Below, in pieces: positions 26,421 through 35,326 of a stretch of 64,000 bases of DNA. Location of the stretch: positions 38,501 to 102,500 of the forward strand of contig NC_016024.1 in NCBI RefSeq assembly GCF_000226295.1, written 5' to 3'. A program made the position numbers and the translations under genes. The stretch comes from Chloracidobacterium thermophilum B. Lineage in GTDB: Bacteria > Acidobacteriota > Blastocatellia > Chloracidobacteriales > Chloracidobacteriaceae. Each line of letters starts with the position of its first letter. Within the stretch, counting starts at the first letter, position 1. The notes below the pieces were generated by a model that had not been told where the DNA came from, ran no database searches, and saw only the letters and a list, made by a program, of their open reading frames with translations.

Positions 26421-27494
26421 TTACCAGCAGCCGGCATAGGCCGTGGAGACCAATATCCAGGTCAACCCGCCATCATACGAAGCATAAAAAGCCCAGTAAT
26501 ACTCGGTGCAGCCGCCGCCGTCGCCGCCATTGGTGCGGAACACATAGGCATTGCCGGGCTGCGCATTGCACGGTGTTGTGTACGTAAGTTCTTGGGTGGC
26601 ATCACCACCTCGCTTTCCGTCGCCACCGCCCACCCCATCTGTGCCATCCTGGCCTTTTGCCCCGTTTACTCCTGGCTTCCCGTTCGGACCATTTGTACAG
26701 TTACCAGCGTCTCCATCTGCCCCGGCCTGGCCATTATCGCCTGTTTTCCCTGGCTTGCTGGCCGGTTCAGAATCTCCCGGCCTACCACTTCGGTCATCAC
26801 CCTGTTGTTCCCGTCGAACGCTGTCCCGCCCCTGCTGCGCTTGCTCGGCGGGCCTGTCTTGGTACCCCTGTCCGCTGGTGTCAAACACGACGCGCCCGAC
26901 GGACGCCTCGGTAAAGCAAATCGGTGTTGCATGGAAAAGGAAGACAGGGTGGTTCATCCGAATGACGAGTGTTTTTCCTTCCACAACAACAGACCGCGCG
27001 ATGATGACGGTCTCTTCGTCAACTTCCACCCGCTCTGGCGCCACCACGGTATCAGCGACATACACCCCTCCAATCCGATTACCCAGCCGCACCGTTGCCC
27101 GAAAGTGGGACGTTCTCATCAACTCCTGGTGCAGAGCCGGATACCAGAGATTCTGCTGAAGCAGCAAAAAAGGCCGAGATGTCACCCCCTCTCGCTGAAG
27201 GCGAGCCGCGACCCTTTGAAAGATGACGGCCTGATGGGCTTTGACCGCCTGATAACTCATTCTCCCGCTGGTTTTCCAGAACTCCGCAACTTCAGTTGGC
27301 GTTGGTGGTAGCCCCTGTTCTGCCTGACGGCGCAGGACGGCCATGTGCTTGACCGGCGGAGATGATTCCGGCGACGCCTGAGACGGCCGCACGCTGTCGG
27401 GCGCTTGCCCGGAAGCAAAGTTGAAAGCCGTACCAAAAAGCACCAGGGCCATCCACGCCCAACGGTGACGCAGGCAAAAGCCGGCAGACCACAT
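26421..27494 (-). CDS. Secreted protein with collagen-like Gly-X-Y segment
   Basis: 357 residues from ATG 27494, chosen because AAGGAGG lies just upstream and a signal peptide follows (basic start, then WAWMALVLFGTAFNFASG). The middle domain (about 90-220) has hydrophobic strands (GNRIGGVYVADTVVAPERV, IIARSVVVEGKTLVIRMN) and a beta-helix-like feel. Residues 249-299 are Gly-X-Y triplets in two phases (GKTGDNGQAGADGDAG; then NGKPGVNGAKGQDGTDG). The C-terminal 58 residues contain three cysteines and many aromatics (EYYWAFYASYDGGLTWILV) and may be a trimerisation or adhesion head. It is convergent with the CRISPR operon and sits between the CARF gene and a CARF-gene fragment. Role unknown; a surface or extracellular protein is likely. 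Confidence 0.75.
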   Translation of the reverse strand: MWSAGFCLRHRWAWMALVLFGTAFNFASGQAPDSVRPSQASPESSPPVKHMAVLRRQAEQGLPPTPTEVAEFWKTSGRMSYQAVKAHQAVIFQRVAARLQREGVTSRPFLLLQQNLWYPALHQELMRTSHFRATVRLGNRIGGVYVADTVVAPERVEVDEETVIIARSVVVEGKTLVIRMNHPVFLFHATPICFTEASVGRVVFDTSGQGYQDRPAEQAQQGRDSVRREQQGDDRSGRPGDSEPASKPGKTGDNGQAGADGDAGNCTNGPNGKPGVNGAKGQDGTDGVGGGDGKRGGDATQELTYTTPCNAQPGNAYVFRTNGGDGGGCTEYYWAFYASYDGGLTWILVSTAYAGCW

Positions 27495-27584
27495 GGCAAA
27501 ACCTCCTTGAATAAAATGTGGCGGCTGCGTAGCACAGCTTTGCGAAAAAGGCAAAATGCTTTTCCCACAAGACCTGTGGTGTTT

Positions 27585-27710
27585 GTTGAACGTCAGTTTG
27601 TCGCTGCCGGTGAGGCCAGGATTCCGTATGGAGCGCGCCGCGCCGTCCCCGGCCAGGAGGCGGCAGTCGTGGTGACGCTCAATGAGTGGCTGCATCGAGT
27701 CCGCAGTTGA
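27585..27710 (+). pseudogene. 3' fragment of a second CARF-effector gene
   Basis: The last codons before TGA at 27708-27710 read PGQEAAVVVTLNEWLHRVRS, against PGEQAAVVASLNEWLSRQQT at the end of the intact CARF gene (26269-26326); the DNA is also clearly similar and the identity runs past the stop codon (TTGACGC in both). Upstream the similarity fades within about 60 bases and there is no start. It is a relic of a tandem duplicate or of an earlier effector whose body was lost, with the collagen-like gene now lying between the two copies. The surrounding 27495-27844 stretch holds nothing else except a small inverted repeat. Confidence 0.7.
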
Positions 27711-27743
27711 CGCCCGGCCGTCATTTCTGCTAACTCGTAGCGT

Positions 27744-27760
27744 ACATTACAAACTAATGT
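27744..27760. promoter_or_regulatory. Inverted repeat upstream of the FlgT-like gene
   Basis: ACATTA and TAATGT flank a 5-base spacer about 85 bases before the next ATG. It may be an operator or a chance palindrome in an AT-rich patch. Confidence 0.2.
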
Positions 27761-27844
27761 GCTTGTTCCAGGTCGAGTCCATCGGTTCACCGTCCCGCTA
27801 TCTTTCAACCGTTGGTGAGCCGAAATTTCACAGAAGGTGCTGAC

Positions 27845-28795
27845 ATGTCACTTACCTCCCTTCGCCTGGCATCGGTCCGCTCCCTGACCGGTCTTGCCCT
27901 TACCGCCGTCGTGGCCGTCAGCGGCCTTGCCCGTGCACAGAATCCGGCTGAAACCACAGTGCCGCGCTTGGTAATGTCTGAAGCCATGCGCGTGTGCGCC
28001 GGCTACATCGGCGAGCCTGCCCCAGAAGACCTCCAAATTGTTGGAAGTGAAAAAGAAGCCTACGTCCGTGAGTTCTCGCAGGGTGATCTGGTGTATATCA
28101 ACCGGGGACGTGATGCGAACCTGCAAACCGGCGCTGAGTACCAGATTGTACGCAACATCGGTCCGGTTTACGACCCTGCTGACCGGCGGCGCAAGCTGGG
28201 AACACTCGTGCAGGAGTTGGGGGTGCTCCGCATCACTGAAGTACGCGACACCTCGGCAACCGGGGAAATCACGTTGATCTGCACCGGCACGGTCAACCTG
28301 GGGGATGTCCTCATCCCCTATGAGCGGCGGCCGATTCCAACCGTGCGTCCATACCGTCCGCTCTCGGTTGTTGGCGCTCCGACCGGGCGGGCAACGGGGC
28401 AGATTCTGGCCGGGCAGCTTGGTCGGGAACAGCTCGCGCGCAACGATGTGGTGTACATCAACCTTGGAGCGGACAACGGTATCAAGGTCGGCGACTACCT
28501 GACGGTCTATCGCCCACTGGGTAGTGACCCGATTACACGTTTCCGGGATGACAATATCGGGCCGCCCCGCAACGACGGGTTTTCGAGCGACCGTTTTGGT
28601 ACCCGTGACAACTCGTCGCTGGGTTCTTCAAAGAAGGGCTACCCACAGGTTGCCGAGCGGACGCCCCGCAGCGAGCTGCCGCGAACACTCGTCGGCGAAA
28701 TCGTCATCATCCGTACCGAAGCCAATACCTCGGTTGGGGTGCTGACCCGTACGACCCGCGAAGCCGTCGTTGGAGATCGTGTCGAGTTGCAGTGA
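27845..28795 (+). CDS. Exported protein with two beta-rich FlgT-C-like repeats
   Basis: 316 residues from ATG 27845 (MSLTSLRLASVRS), preceded by AGAAGGTG. A signal peptide with cleavage near ARAQ is evident. The mature part has two similar modules with the pattern 'Q/R..D.VYIN.G.D......G..Y.V.R..G', seen at GDLVYINRGRDANLQTGAEYQ and at NDVVYINLGADNGIKVGDYL. Each is followed by a strand block about transport of 'G.I' and 'V.VG'. This recalls the LysM-less FlgT C-terminal or related beta-barrel-like repeats of envelope proteins, but I cannot assign a function. The stop codon overlaps the start region of alr, implying coupling. Confidence 0.7.
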   Translation: MSLTSLRLASVRSLTGLALTAVVAVSGLARAQNPAETTVPRLVMSEAMRVCAGYIGEPAPEDLQIVGSEKEAYVREFSQGDLVYINRGRDANLQTGAEYQIVRNIGPVYDPADRRRKLGTLVQELGVLRITEVRDTSATGEITLICTGTVNLGDVLIPYERRPIPTVRPYRPLSVVGAPTGRATGQILAGQLGREQLARNDVVYINLGADNGIKVGDYLTVYRPLGSDPITRFRDDNIGPPRNDGFSSDRFGTRDNSSLGSSKKGYPQVAERTPRSELPRTLVGEIVIIRTEANTSVGVLTRTTREAVVGDRVELQ

Positions 28796-30017
28796 AGGTG
28801 GGAGTGGAAACGGGGGGGCAGGTGCACCAGTCCCTTCCCACCTTTCAGCTTGGGCAGAGATTGACCTTGCGCGGCTGCAACAAAACTACCGATGGCTGAG
28901 GCAGCGCGCCGGTGTGCCGGTTATGGCCATGGTCAAAGCCAATGCCTACGGCCATGGCCTGCTGCCGGTGGCAACCTTTCTTCAGGACGTTGTCCGGGCT
29001 GACTGGTTCGGCGTGGCCACAACGGAAGAGGGCGTGGCTCTGCGCCGGGCTGGGATTACCCGCCCCATTCTCGTCCTGGGCGGTTTCTGGTTTGGGCAGG
29101 AAGCCGCCATTGTTCACTATGATCTGGCCACAACGCTGCCTGACCCGGACTACCTGCCGGTTCTGGAACAGGCCGCTTCCCAAGCCGGGCGGACGGTGGC
29201 CGTCCATCTCGAAATAGACACCGGAATTGGTCGTCTGGGGCTGTCGCCTGACCAGTTCACCACCGTCTTGGAGCGCCTCAAAGCCTGCCCGCACCTCCGC
29301 TTGGACGGCCTGATGACACACTTTGCTTCGGCTGACCTGCCGGAGCATGCCGATTTCACACGCGACCAGATACGACGCCACGCACTGGCGGTGCAGCAGG
29401 CGCGGGCGGCCGGATGGACGCCGCGCTACATCCACCTGGCCAACAGCGCTGGTTTGCATGCTTTTCTGCCGGAGGCGGCAGGGAATTTGGTCCGCTTGGG
29501 CGGATTGCTGTACGGTATTGCTGGAGATGCTCTGTCTCCGGCGTTTCCGCCGCCGCCAACCCAGCCGGTACTGTCGCTCCACGCGCGCATTCTGGGGCTG
29601 AAGACCGTTCCGCCCGGCACACCGCTTGGTTACGGCTGCACCTTTGTCACGCGCCGTCCCACGCGGGTGGCCACCGTCCCGCTGGGCTACGGCGATGGAC
29701 TGCACCGCATCCAGTCCAACCGCGGTCAGGCCTTGGTGTGTGGCCGGAAAGTGCCCATCATCGGGCGGGTCAGCATGGATGTGACTATGCTGGATGTCAC
29801 CGACGTGCCGGATGTGGCCTTAGGCAACGTGGCGACATTCATTGGCAGCCAAGGGGAGACAACCATCACGGCGGAGGAATACGCAGCCGTGATGGGCAGT
29901 ATTGCCCTTGAAGCCACAACGGCGCTGACGGCGCGCGTGCCCCGCTGCTATCGTGCGGCAGCCATGTCTTCCGCGCCGGGCGGGCGTGAAGATACACCGG
30001 CGTCTGCCTGCAAGTAG
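28779..30017 (+). CDS. alr: Alanine racemase
   Basis: About 412 residues from GTG 28779 (a TTG at 28770 is the other in-frame option); the first 20 residues are Gly/Ser-rich and outside the fold. The PLP lysine is Lys53 in MVKANAYGHG. The barrel then shows LEIDTGIGRLGL, LDGLMTHFASAD and HLANSAGLHA, and the C-terminal domain carries the catalytic Tyr region VPLGYGDGLHR and IGRVSMDVTMLDVT. It interconverts L- and D-alanine for peptidoglycan. The start lies inside the preceding gene, so translation is probably coupled. Confidence 0.93.
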   Translation: MSSCSEGGSGNGGAGAPVPSHLSAWAEIDLARLQQNYRWLRQRAGVPVMAMVKANAYGHGLLPVATFLQDVVRADWFGVATTEEGVALRRAGITRPILVLGGFWFGQEAAIVHYDLATTLPDPDYLPVLEQAASQAGRTVAVHLEIDTGIGRLGLSPDQFTTVLERLKACPHLRLDGLMTHFASADLPEHADFTRDQIRRHALAVQQARAAGWTPRYIHLANSAGLHAFLPEAAGNLVRLGGLLYGIAGDALSPAFPPPPTQPVLSLHARILGLKTVPPGTPLGYGCTFVTRRPTRVATVPLGYGDGLHRIQSNRGQALVCGRKVPIIGRVSMDVTMLDVTDVPDVALGNVATFIGSQGETTITAEEYAAVMGSIALEATTALTARVPRCYRAAAMSSAPGGREDTPASACK

Positions 30018-30032
30018 CGCGGCACGGAAACC

Positions 30033-33023
30033 ATGACCCATAATCGCACCCCGATGTTGGCGTGGGAACGAAAGACAGAAGCCGGTCCGTACCTGACCGG
30101 GATAGTGCCACCTTGGAGGCAACGCCAACCAAACCCAACCAAACTGGAGCTGTGGCGGCTGCATTGGCTGGTTGTGGGGCTGTGGTTTGCCCTTGCCGGT
30201 ATAGCGGCTGGCGCGCAGAACATACTGCCCTCGGTACAGAGCGCTAGTGTTCTCGATCCGCTGCGTCCCCCGGTCGGCCGTCTGGATGGACGTACCATCA
30301 CCCGCCTCACCATTGAGGTCGAGGCGGGGTTTACCCCGGAGCCGTCCCTGGTGGAAATCGTCGGTTTGCAGGTCGGTGAACTCTTGACTGCAGCCCGGCT
30401 GCGGTCAGCGCTCGTGCGGTTACACCGTTCGGGGCGCGTCGCCAATGCCGAGGTGTTCACAACCCCCGAAGGAGCCGATGGGGTTTGGGTCCGGTTTGTC
30501 ATTGCCCGCCAGCTCCGGGTTGCCGAAGTTGTCTTCGAGGGCGATACCATCTTTCCTGTGGAAGAACTCCTGCCGCGGCTGCCGGCCCTGGAACGGGGGA
30601 GCAAAATCACGGCGCGCGTCCTCAGCGAGAGTGAGGAAATTCTGCGCCGGTTGTACCGCGAGCGCGGCTATTTCCAGGCTTCCATCCGGGCGCGCCTCTC
30701 GCCGCCAAACGATGCGGCCCGGGTGCGCGTCACCTTTGTCGTTACGCCGGGGCCGCGGGCCCTCATTGGTGCCTGGCAGATTGACGGAAACCTGAAAATT
30801 CCACCTGGTGACTTTGACGCCAAAATCATCCAGCACCCGGTGGGGACGCCCTACGCGATAGATTTTGTCCAGTCCGACCTCCAACGCATTCGCGCTTTGC
30901 ACGTGGCGCGTGGCTACCTTGATCCGCGCATCAGCGAACCGCGCATCACCTATGATCCGGCCACTAACCGGGTTGCGGTTGCGGTCACAATCACCTCGGG
31001 TCCGGCCGTCACGGTCAATGTCACCGGGTTTGAGCTGCGCCGTGAAGAACAGCGCCGCATCCTGCCGGTGCTCCGTGATGGTGGTCTTGATGACTTCACC
31101 CTGGAAGACGGGGCCCGCCAGTTGCTCCTCACCCTGCAAAGGCGGGGCTATTTCTTTGCCGAAGTCGAGTGGTCGCGGCAGCGCCGGGTGGATGAAGACC
31201 GGGTTATCGTGACCTACACCATCGAGCCGAATCGCCGCTACCGCGTGCAGGAGGTGCGCATTGTGGGGACGGATATTCTGGCGTACCGCGATGTTGCCGG
31301 CGACTTCCAGACCCGCCCGGCATCCATTATTCCACCTTCGCGCGGCCTGGTCACCGAAGACACCTTGGCGCGGGATGCCGAGGTAATTCTGCGCGACCTG
31401 CGCAACGCCGGATATTTGCAGGCTCAGGTGGTGGAACGGCGGATTGGCACCGGGCTGAGCGATGAAGCCCTCACGGTGTTGTTCCAGGTGGAGCCCGGGC
31501 CGCAGGCGCACGTGGCTGACATCCGCCTGGAGGGCAATCAGCTTCTCGAAGCGGAACGGCTCAAACAGGTCTTGAAACTGGAAGCTGGTGAGGTGGTCAC
31601 GCAGGAGCGGGTACGCGCCGACCTGGAGCGCCTCACGGCACTTTACCTCAGCGAAGGATTTGCCGAAGTGCGGATTCGGCAGGAACTCGAAGAAACCAAT
31701 GGCGATCCGGCACAGGTAAGCCTCGTGTATGAAATCGAGGAAGGGCGGCGCTTTACGGTCAACCGGGTCATCATCGGCACGCGCGGACGAACCTCGGAGC
31801 AAACCCTGCGCCGCTTCCTTGCCATCCGGCCGGGAGAACGCCTGCGGCGCGACAAGCTGAATCAGGCCGAACAGGCGCTCTATGCGACGGGGGCGTTTCG
31901 GCAGGTATTGCTTCAGACGCCTTATGTCCGGGCGACGGGGCCCGCCGATGCGTTGGCGGATGTGACCCTGGATGTCATTGAGGCAAAGCCGTACACCTTG
32001 GCCTACGGGTTTGGCTACCAGACCAACGACGGCCCGCGCGGCTCCTTTGAGCTGTCGAATGCCAATATGTTCGGTCGGCTGGAAGTCGGCAGCTTCATTG
32101 TCCGCCTCAGCCGGCGGGAGCAGTTGGCGCAGGTTTCCTATCAGTTTCCGCGCTTCAACCTGCCACGGGTCACCACCCTGACGGATGGCGTCACCGCGCC
32201 AATTCTCATATCGGGACTGTTTCAACGGCAGGCGCGGGTCAGCTTTACGGCCCAGCGCCTGGTGGCGCTCATTCAGTCGGAACTCCGTTTTGATGCGCAA
32301 AGCGCCCTGATTTTCCGCTACCGGTTACAGAATGTGCGGGTACTCGATCTGCGCGTGACAAACCCTCCGCTCCAGCGTGCGGATCAGCCCCTGAATCTGG
32401 GGACGCTTTCTGCCACGTATGTCCGTGACACACGGGATGTGCCCCTCGATGCCACACGCGGTTCCTTCATCTCCGCCGACTTGACCGTGGCCACTCCGCG
32501 CATCGGCGGTTCCGAGCGGTTTCTGCGGTTTCTGGGGCAGGCCCAAGGCTACCGCCGCGTCACAGAGCGGTCGCCGGTCATCCTGGCCGGCAGGCTGCAA
32601 GTTGGCCTGGCGCAGCCTTATGGCGGCACCCAGGCCCTTCCGATCAGTGAACGCTTTTTCTCCGGCGGCCCGACAACCCTGCGCGGGCTGGGTTTTGAGC
32701 AGGCCGGCCCGCGCGATCCCGTCACCGATGCGCCGGTTGGGGGTAATGCCCTGATTGCCGCCACCGGGGAAGTGCGCTTTCCCCTGTTGCAAAACCTGGA
32801 AGGGGCCGTTTTCTACGATGTTGGCAACGTCTTTGCACGTGTTTCAGACATTGGTGTGGGATCGCTGACCAACAGTTTGGGTGGGGGCTTTCGGATCAAA
32901 ACGCCCTTGGGACCCCTGCGGGTGGATGCCGCCTACCTCATCGATCCGCCGTTTTTTGTCGCCACACCCAATCGGCGGCTGACCAACTTCCAAGTGCATG
33001 TCACCTTTGGTCAGGCGTTCTAA
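30033..33023 (+). CDS. Omp85/BamA-family outer-membrane protein with about seven POTRA repeats
   Basis: A 996-residue protein with a hydrophobic export segment at about 47-66 (LVVGLWFALAGIAAGAQN), so the true start may be later than ATG 30033. The periplasmic part contains about seven POTRA-like units, whose first strands read ITRLTIEVEAG, LRVAEVVFEGD, ALIGAWQIDGN, AVTVNVTGFEL, YRVQEVRIVGT, AHVADIRLEGN and FTVNRVIIGTR. BamA usually has five. The last 350 residues form a 16-strand-type barrel, with the family's GGPTTLRGLGFEQAGPRD lid motif and a terminal phenylalanine signal (HVTFGQAF). It inserts or exports outer-membrane or secreted proteins; it may be a BamA, a TamA or a two-partner-type variant. 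Confidence 0.88.
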   Translation: MTHNRTPMLAWERKTEAGPYLTGIVPPWRQRQPNPTKLELWRLHWLVVGLWFALAGIAAGAQNILPSVQSASVLDPLRPPVGRLDGRTITRLTIEVEAGFTPEPSLVEIVGLQVGELLTAARLRSALVRLHRSGRVANAEVFTTPEGADGVWVRFVIARQLRVAEVVFEGDTIFPVEELLPRLPALERGSKITARVLSESEEILRRLYRERGYFQASIRARLSPPNDAARVRVTFVVTPGPRALIGAWQIDGNLKIPPGDFDAKIIQHPVGTPYAIDFVQSDLQRIRALHVARGYLDPRISEPRITYDPATNRVAVAVTITSGPAVTVNVTGFELRREEQRRILPVLRDGGLDDFTLEDGARQLLLTLQRRGYFFAEVEWSRQRRVDEDRVIVTYTIEPNRRYRVQEVRIVGTDILAYRDVAGDFQTRPASIIPPSRGLVTEDTLARDAEVILRDLRNAGYLQAQVVERRIGTGLSDEALTVLFQVEPGPQAHVADIRLEGNQLLEAERLKQVLKLEAGEVVTQERVRADLERLTALYLSEGFAEVRIRQELEETNGDPAQVSLVYEIEEGRRFTVNRVIIGTRGRTSEQTLRRFLAIRPGERLRRDKLNQAEQALYATGAFRQVLLQTPYVRATGPADALADVTLDVIEAKPYTLAYGFGYQTNDGPRGSFELSNANMFGRLEVGSFIVRLSRREQLAQVSYQFPRFNLPRVTTLTDGVTAPILISGLFQRQARVSFTAQRLVALIQSELRFDAQSALIFRYRLQNVRVLDLRVTNPPLQRADQPLNLGTLSATYVRDTRDVPLDATRGSFISADLTVATPRIGGSERFLRFLGQAQGYRRVTERSPVILAGRLQVGLAQPYGGTQALPISERFFSGGPTTLRGLGFEQAGPRDPVTDAPVGGNALIAATGEVRFPLLQNLEGAVFYDVGNVFARVSDIGVGSLTNSLGGGFRIKTPLGPLRVDAAYLIDPPFFVATPNRRLTNFQVHVTFGQAF

Positions 33024-33162
33024 GACGTGGCCGGCTGTCCTTGGCGTTTTGGTAAGTTGCTTGACGAAAGACAACGGACTGAGCTACCATGGCGGGATAA
33101 AAACGTTACTCTTATCAAAGTGCTATCTTGACAATCTTTTCGGTCTGTGGGAGGTCTTGCGA

Positions 33163-34065
33163 ATGGCTCTATCTGTTTCCGGTTCAAAGTCTTCACGCAA
33201 ACTCACAGCGAGTGCTCCGCTCCCAACCCAAGACACGCCACCGACCGCTCCCTCCCGGACGCCGGCAGCGCGTGCCAAGTCCAGTCGTCGCACCTCCGAA
33301 TCAGCCTCTTCCACACCTTTCGCCATTGATTCGCCCACTACGACGACCGAGGTCAACACCACCAGGAAAGCAGGCCGGAAAACATCGTCTGCGGCGTCTC
33401 CCGTGGCAGAGTCACCAGTAAGTCCGCTCTCCACGCAACCGGATACAGGTTCCGTTGCCACCAAAACCACAGCCAAAACGCACACCGCCAAGTCCCGTCC
33501 GGCTGAAGTAGGGATGTCAAAGGCCAGGTCTGTGGAAACCAGCACCAGTCAGGCTGTGGAAGCGGTGGTCAAGGCTGTCCGGGAAGTGACCTCGAAAGCG
33601 TCGGCGCGCAGCCAGTCGGCAGCCCCGGTGCGCAAGGATGTCCATCCCACAGCGGAATCCAAAACTTCCAAGGCGTCAGGTTCGGCAGAGTCCGCCGCCG
33701 TGAAAGCCGAGACGGTGAAAGCGGCCAAAACCGCCTCGGCGACGACACCAAAAACGGCAGAGCTGCCCGCCCCGGCCGCAGCTTCATCCAGTAAGACAGC
33801 CAAGTCCAAAGCCCAAAAGACTCCACCCCCACCCGCGCCAGTGATTTCCAGTCCGGTGTCTTCTTCCGTGCGGCGGAACCGCGAGCGTGAGGCCCTGAAC
33901 CTCTACACCACGGCCATGGAGTCATTCAAACAAAACGACTACGACCGGGCACGGGATGTCCTTCAACTTCTGCTGAGTGACTTCGTGCTGGAAAGCGAAA
34001 TTGCTAACCGGGCGCGGGTCTTCCTGAAGATTTGCGAACAAAAACTGCAACCAACTGTGCTATGA
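33163..34065 (+). CDS. Lys/Ala/Ser/Thr-rich protein with C-terminal TPR-like helices
   Basis: 300 residues from ATG 33163, set by GGGAGGT at 33149-33154. Residues 1-225 are low-complexity (Ser, Thr, Ala, Lys and Pro with many TKTTAKT, SKASGSAES type repeats) and surely disordered and basic. The last 75 residues form an alpha-hairpin block (EALNLYTTAMESFKQNDYDRARDVLQLLL) resembling one to two tetratricopeptide repeats. It follows the Omp85 gene and precedes the yvcK-like gene. It could be a nucleoid- or polymer-binding protein; no specific family is recognised. Confidence 0.7.
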   Translation: MALSVSGSKSSRKLTASAPLPTQDTPPTAPSRTPAARAKSSRRTSESASSTPFAIDSPTTTTEVNTTRKAGRKTSSAASPVAESPVSPLSTQPDTGSVATKTTAKTHTAKSRPAEVGMSKARSVETSTSQAVEAVVKAVREVTSKASARSQSAAPVRKDVHPTAESKTSKASGSAESAAVKAETVKAAKTASATTPKTAELPAPAAASSSKTAKSKAQKTPPPPAPVISSPVSSSVRRNREREALNLYTTAMESFKQNDYDRARDVLQLLLSDFVLESEIANRARVFLKICEQKLQPTVL

Positions 34066-34122
34066 ACCGGTAACAGAAGACCGTAATTCCCCTGGCCGGC
34101 GGAAGTCGTCGGTCAGGAGGAA

Positions 34123-35301
34123 GTGGCTGGTTGTCTTTTCTGTTGCCAGATGGGGCGGTTCATTGCACGTATGGCTGCTACTACAGCTTCTTCTGCTTCC
34201 CGACAATTTCAATCACCTATCAAGTGTGTTGCCATTGGAGGAGGGACGGGACTGGCTACCCTGCTGCGGGGGCTGAAACGTCATGTCATTGACGATGGCA
34301 TCCGCCTGCCCGGCCAGTGTATTGAAAGTCTGACGGCTGTGGTCACTGTGACCGATGACGGGGGCAGTTCCGGGCGTCTCCGGGAGGAGTTCCAGATATT
34401 GCCGCCGGGCGACATCCGCAACTGCCTGGTGGCGCTTTCGGAAGATGAGCGGCTTTTGGCGCGGCTGTTTCAGTACCGCTTCCCCGGACAGGGCAGCGTG
34501 CGGGGGCACAGTTTCGGGAATCTGTTTCTGGCGGCGCTGACAGGGATCACGGGTGATTTCGTCGAAGCCATCCGGTTGTGCAGTGAGGTGCTGGCCATCA
34601 AGGGCAAGATCGTGCCGTCCACCACGGCTGATGTCACTCTGGTGGCCGAACTCGACGATGGCTTCATCGTACGCGGGGAATCAAAAATCAGCGCCGCCGG
34701 TGGGCGCATTCAGAGCGTTGCTCTTGATCCGCCCGACTGCAACCCGCTGCCCGAAACGCTGGCTTCCATTGCGGAAGCTGACCTCATCACGCTCGGGCCG
34801 GGCTCGCTGTTTACCAGTGTCATTCCCAACCTGCTGGTGACGGGCATGACCGAGGCCATTGCCGCGTCCAAGGCACTGAAGGTCTATGTCTGCAATCTCA
34901 TGACCCAGCCCGGTGAGACAACCGATTTCTCCATTGCCGACCATGTCGCCACCCTGCTGGAGGCCCTGGCCCCGGCGACGCTGGATGCCGTCATTGTCAA
35001 TCACGGCCGGATTTCGGCAGCAGCCCAGGCCCGCTACCGCCTCGAAGGTTCGCGGCCGCTCACCGGACGGTCAGCCATCCGGCGGCTGAACGTACCACCA
35101 CCAACGGCGCGGGTGGCTACCGACAAGTTTCTCGTGTTTGACCACCATCGGATTCCGGTCATGACGGCCAATCTCGTCGAAGAAACAGAGGTTGTCCGCC
35201 ACGCACCAGACAAGCTGGCGCGGGTCGTCTTGGAGGTCTATGCCCGCCGTCTGCCCTCCAGTCAGCGCAAGCCCAACCTGCTGCGACTCGTGGCGCGCTG
35301 A
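34123..35301 (+). CDS. yvcK: YvcK/CofD-like (gluconeogenesis factor) protein
   Basis: A protein of up to 392 residues. The conserved UPF0052 core is complete: AIGGGTGLATLLRGLK, TVTDDGGSSGRLR, PPGDIRNCLVALS, RGHSFGNLFLAALT, ITLGPGSLFTSVIPNLLV and NLMTQPGETTDFS. In Bacillus and mycobacteria YvcK/CuvA binds UDP-sugars and supports cell-wall synthesis on gluconeogenic carbon. The start is uncertain: GTG 34123 has AGGAGG only two bases upstream, while ATG 34150 and 34171 have none; the first 30 residues are outside the fold in any case. Confidence 0.9.
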   Translation: MAGCLFCCQMGRFIARMAATTASSASRQFQSPIKCVAIGGGTGLATLLRGLKRHVIDDGIRLPGQCIESLTAVVTVTDDGGSSGRLREEFQILPPGDIRNCLVALSEDERLLARLFQYRFPGQGSVRGHSFGNLFLAALTGITGDFVEAIRLCSEVLAIKGKIVPSTTADVTLVAELDDGFIVRGESKISAAGGRIQSVALDPPDCNPLPETLASIAEADLITLGPGSLFTSVIPNLLVTGMTEAIAASKALKVYVCNLMTQPGETTDFSIADHVATLLEALAPATLDAVIVNHGRISAAAQARYRLEGSRPLTGRSAIRRLNVPPPTARVATDKFLVFDHHRIPVMTANLVEETEVVRHAPDKLARVVLEVYARRLPSSQRKPNLLRLVAR

Positions 35302-35326
35302 CCGCACGGCTGTCCTGAACAAAGCA

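Noticed and set aside
17517..27844. A CRISPR repeat array near the cmr genes
   Set aside because: I looked for regularly spaced direct repeats in the gaps at 17517-17749, 26327-26420 and 27495-27844 and saw none; only hairpins and the CARF-gene fragment are there.
35192..35326. Upstream extension of the dipeptidase frame
   Set aside because: It overlaps the yvcK-like coding region in another frame and encodes Ser/Trp/Arg-rich sequence without homology; GTG 35327 precedes the membrane anchor.
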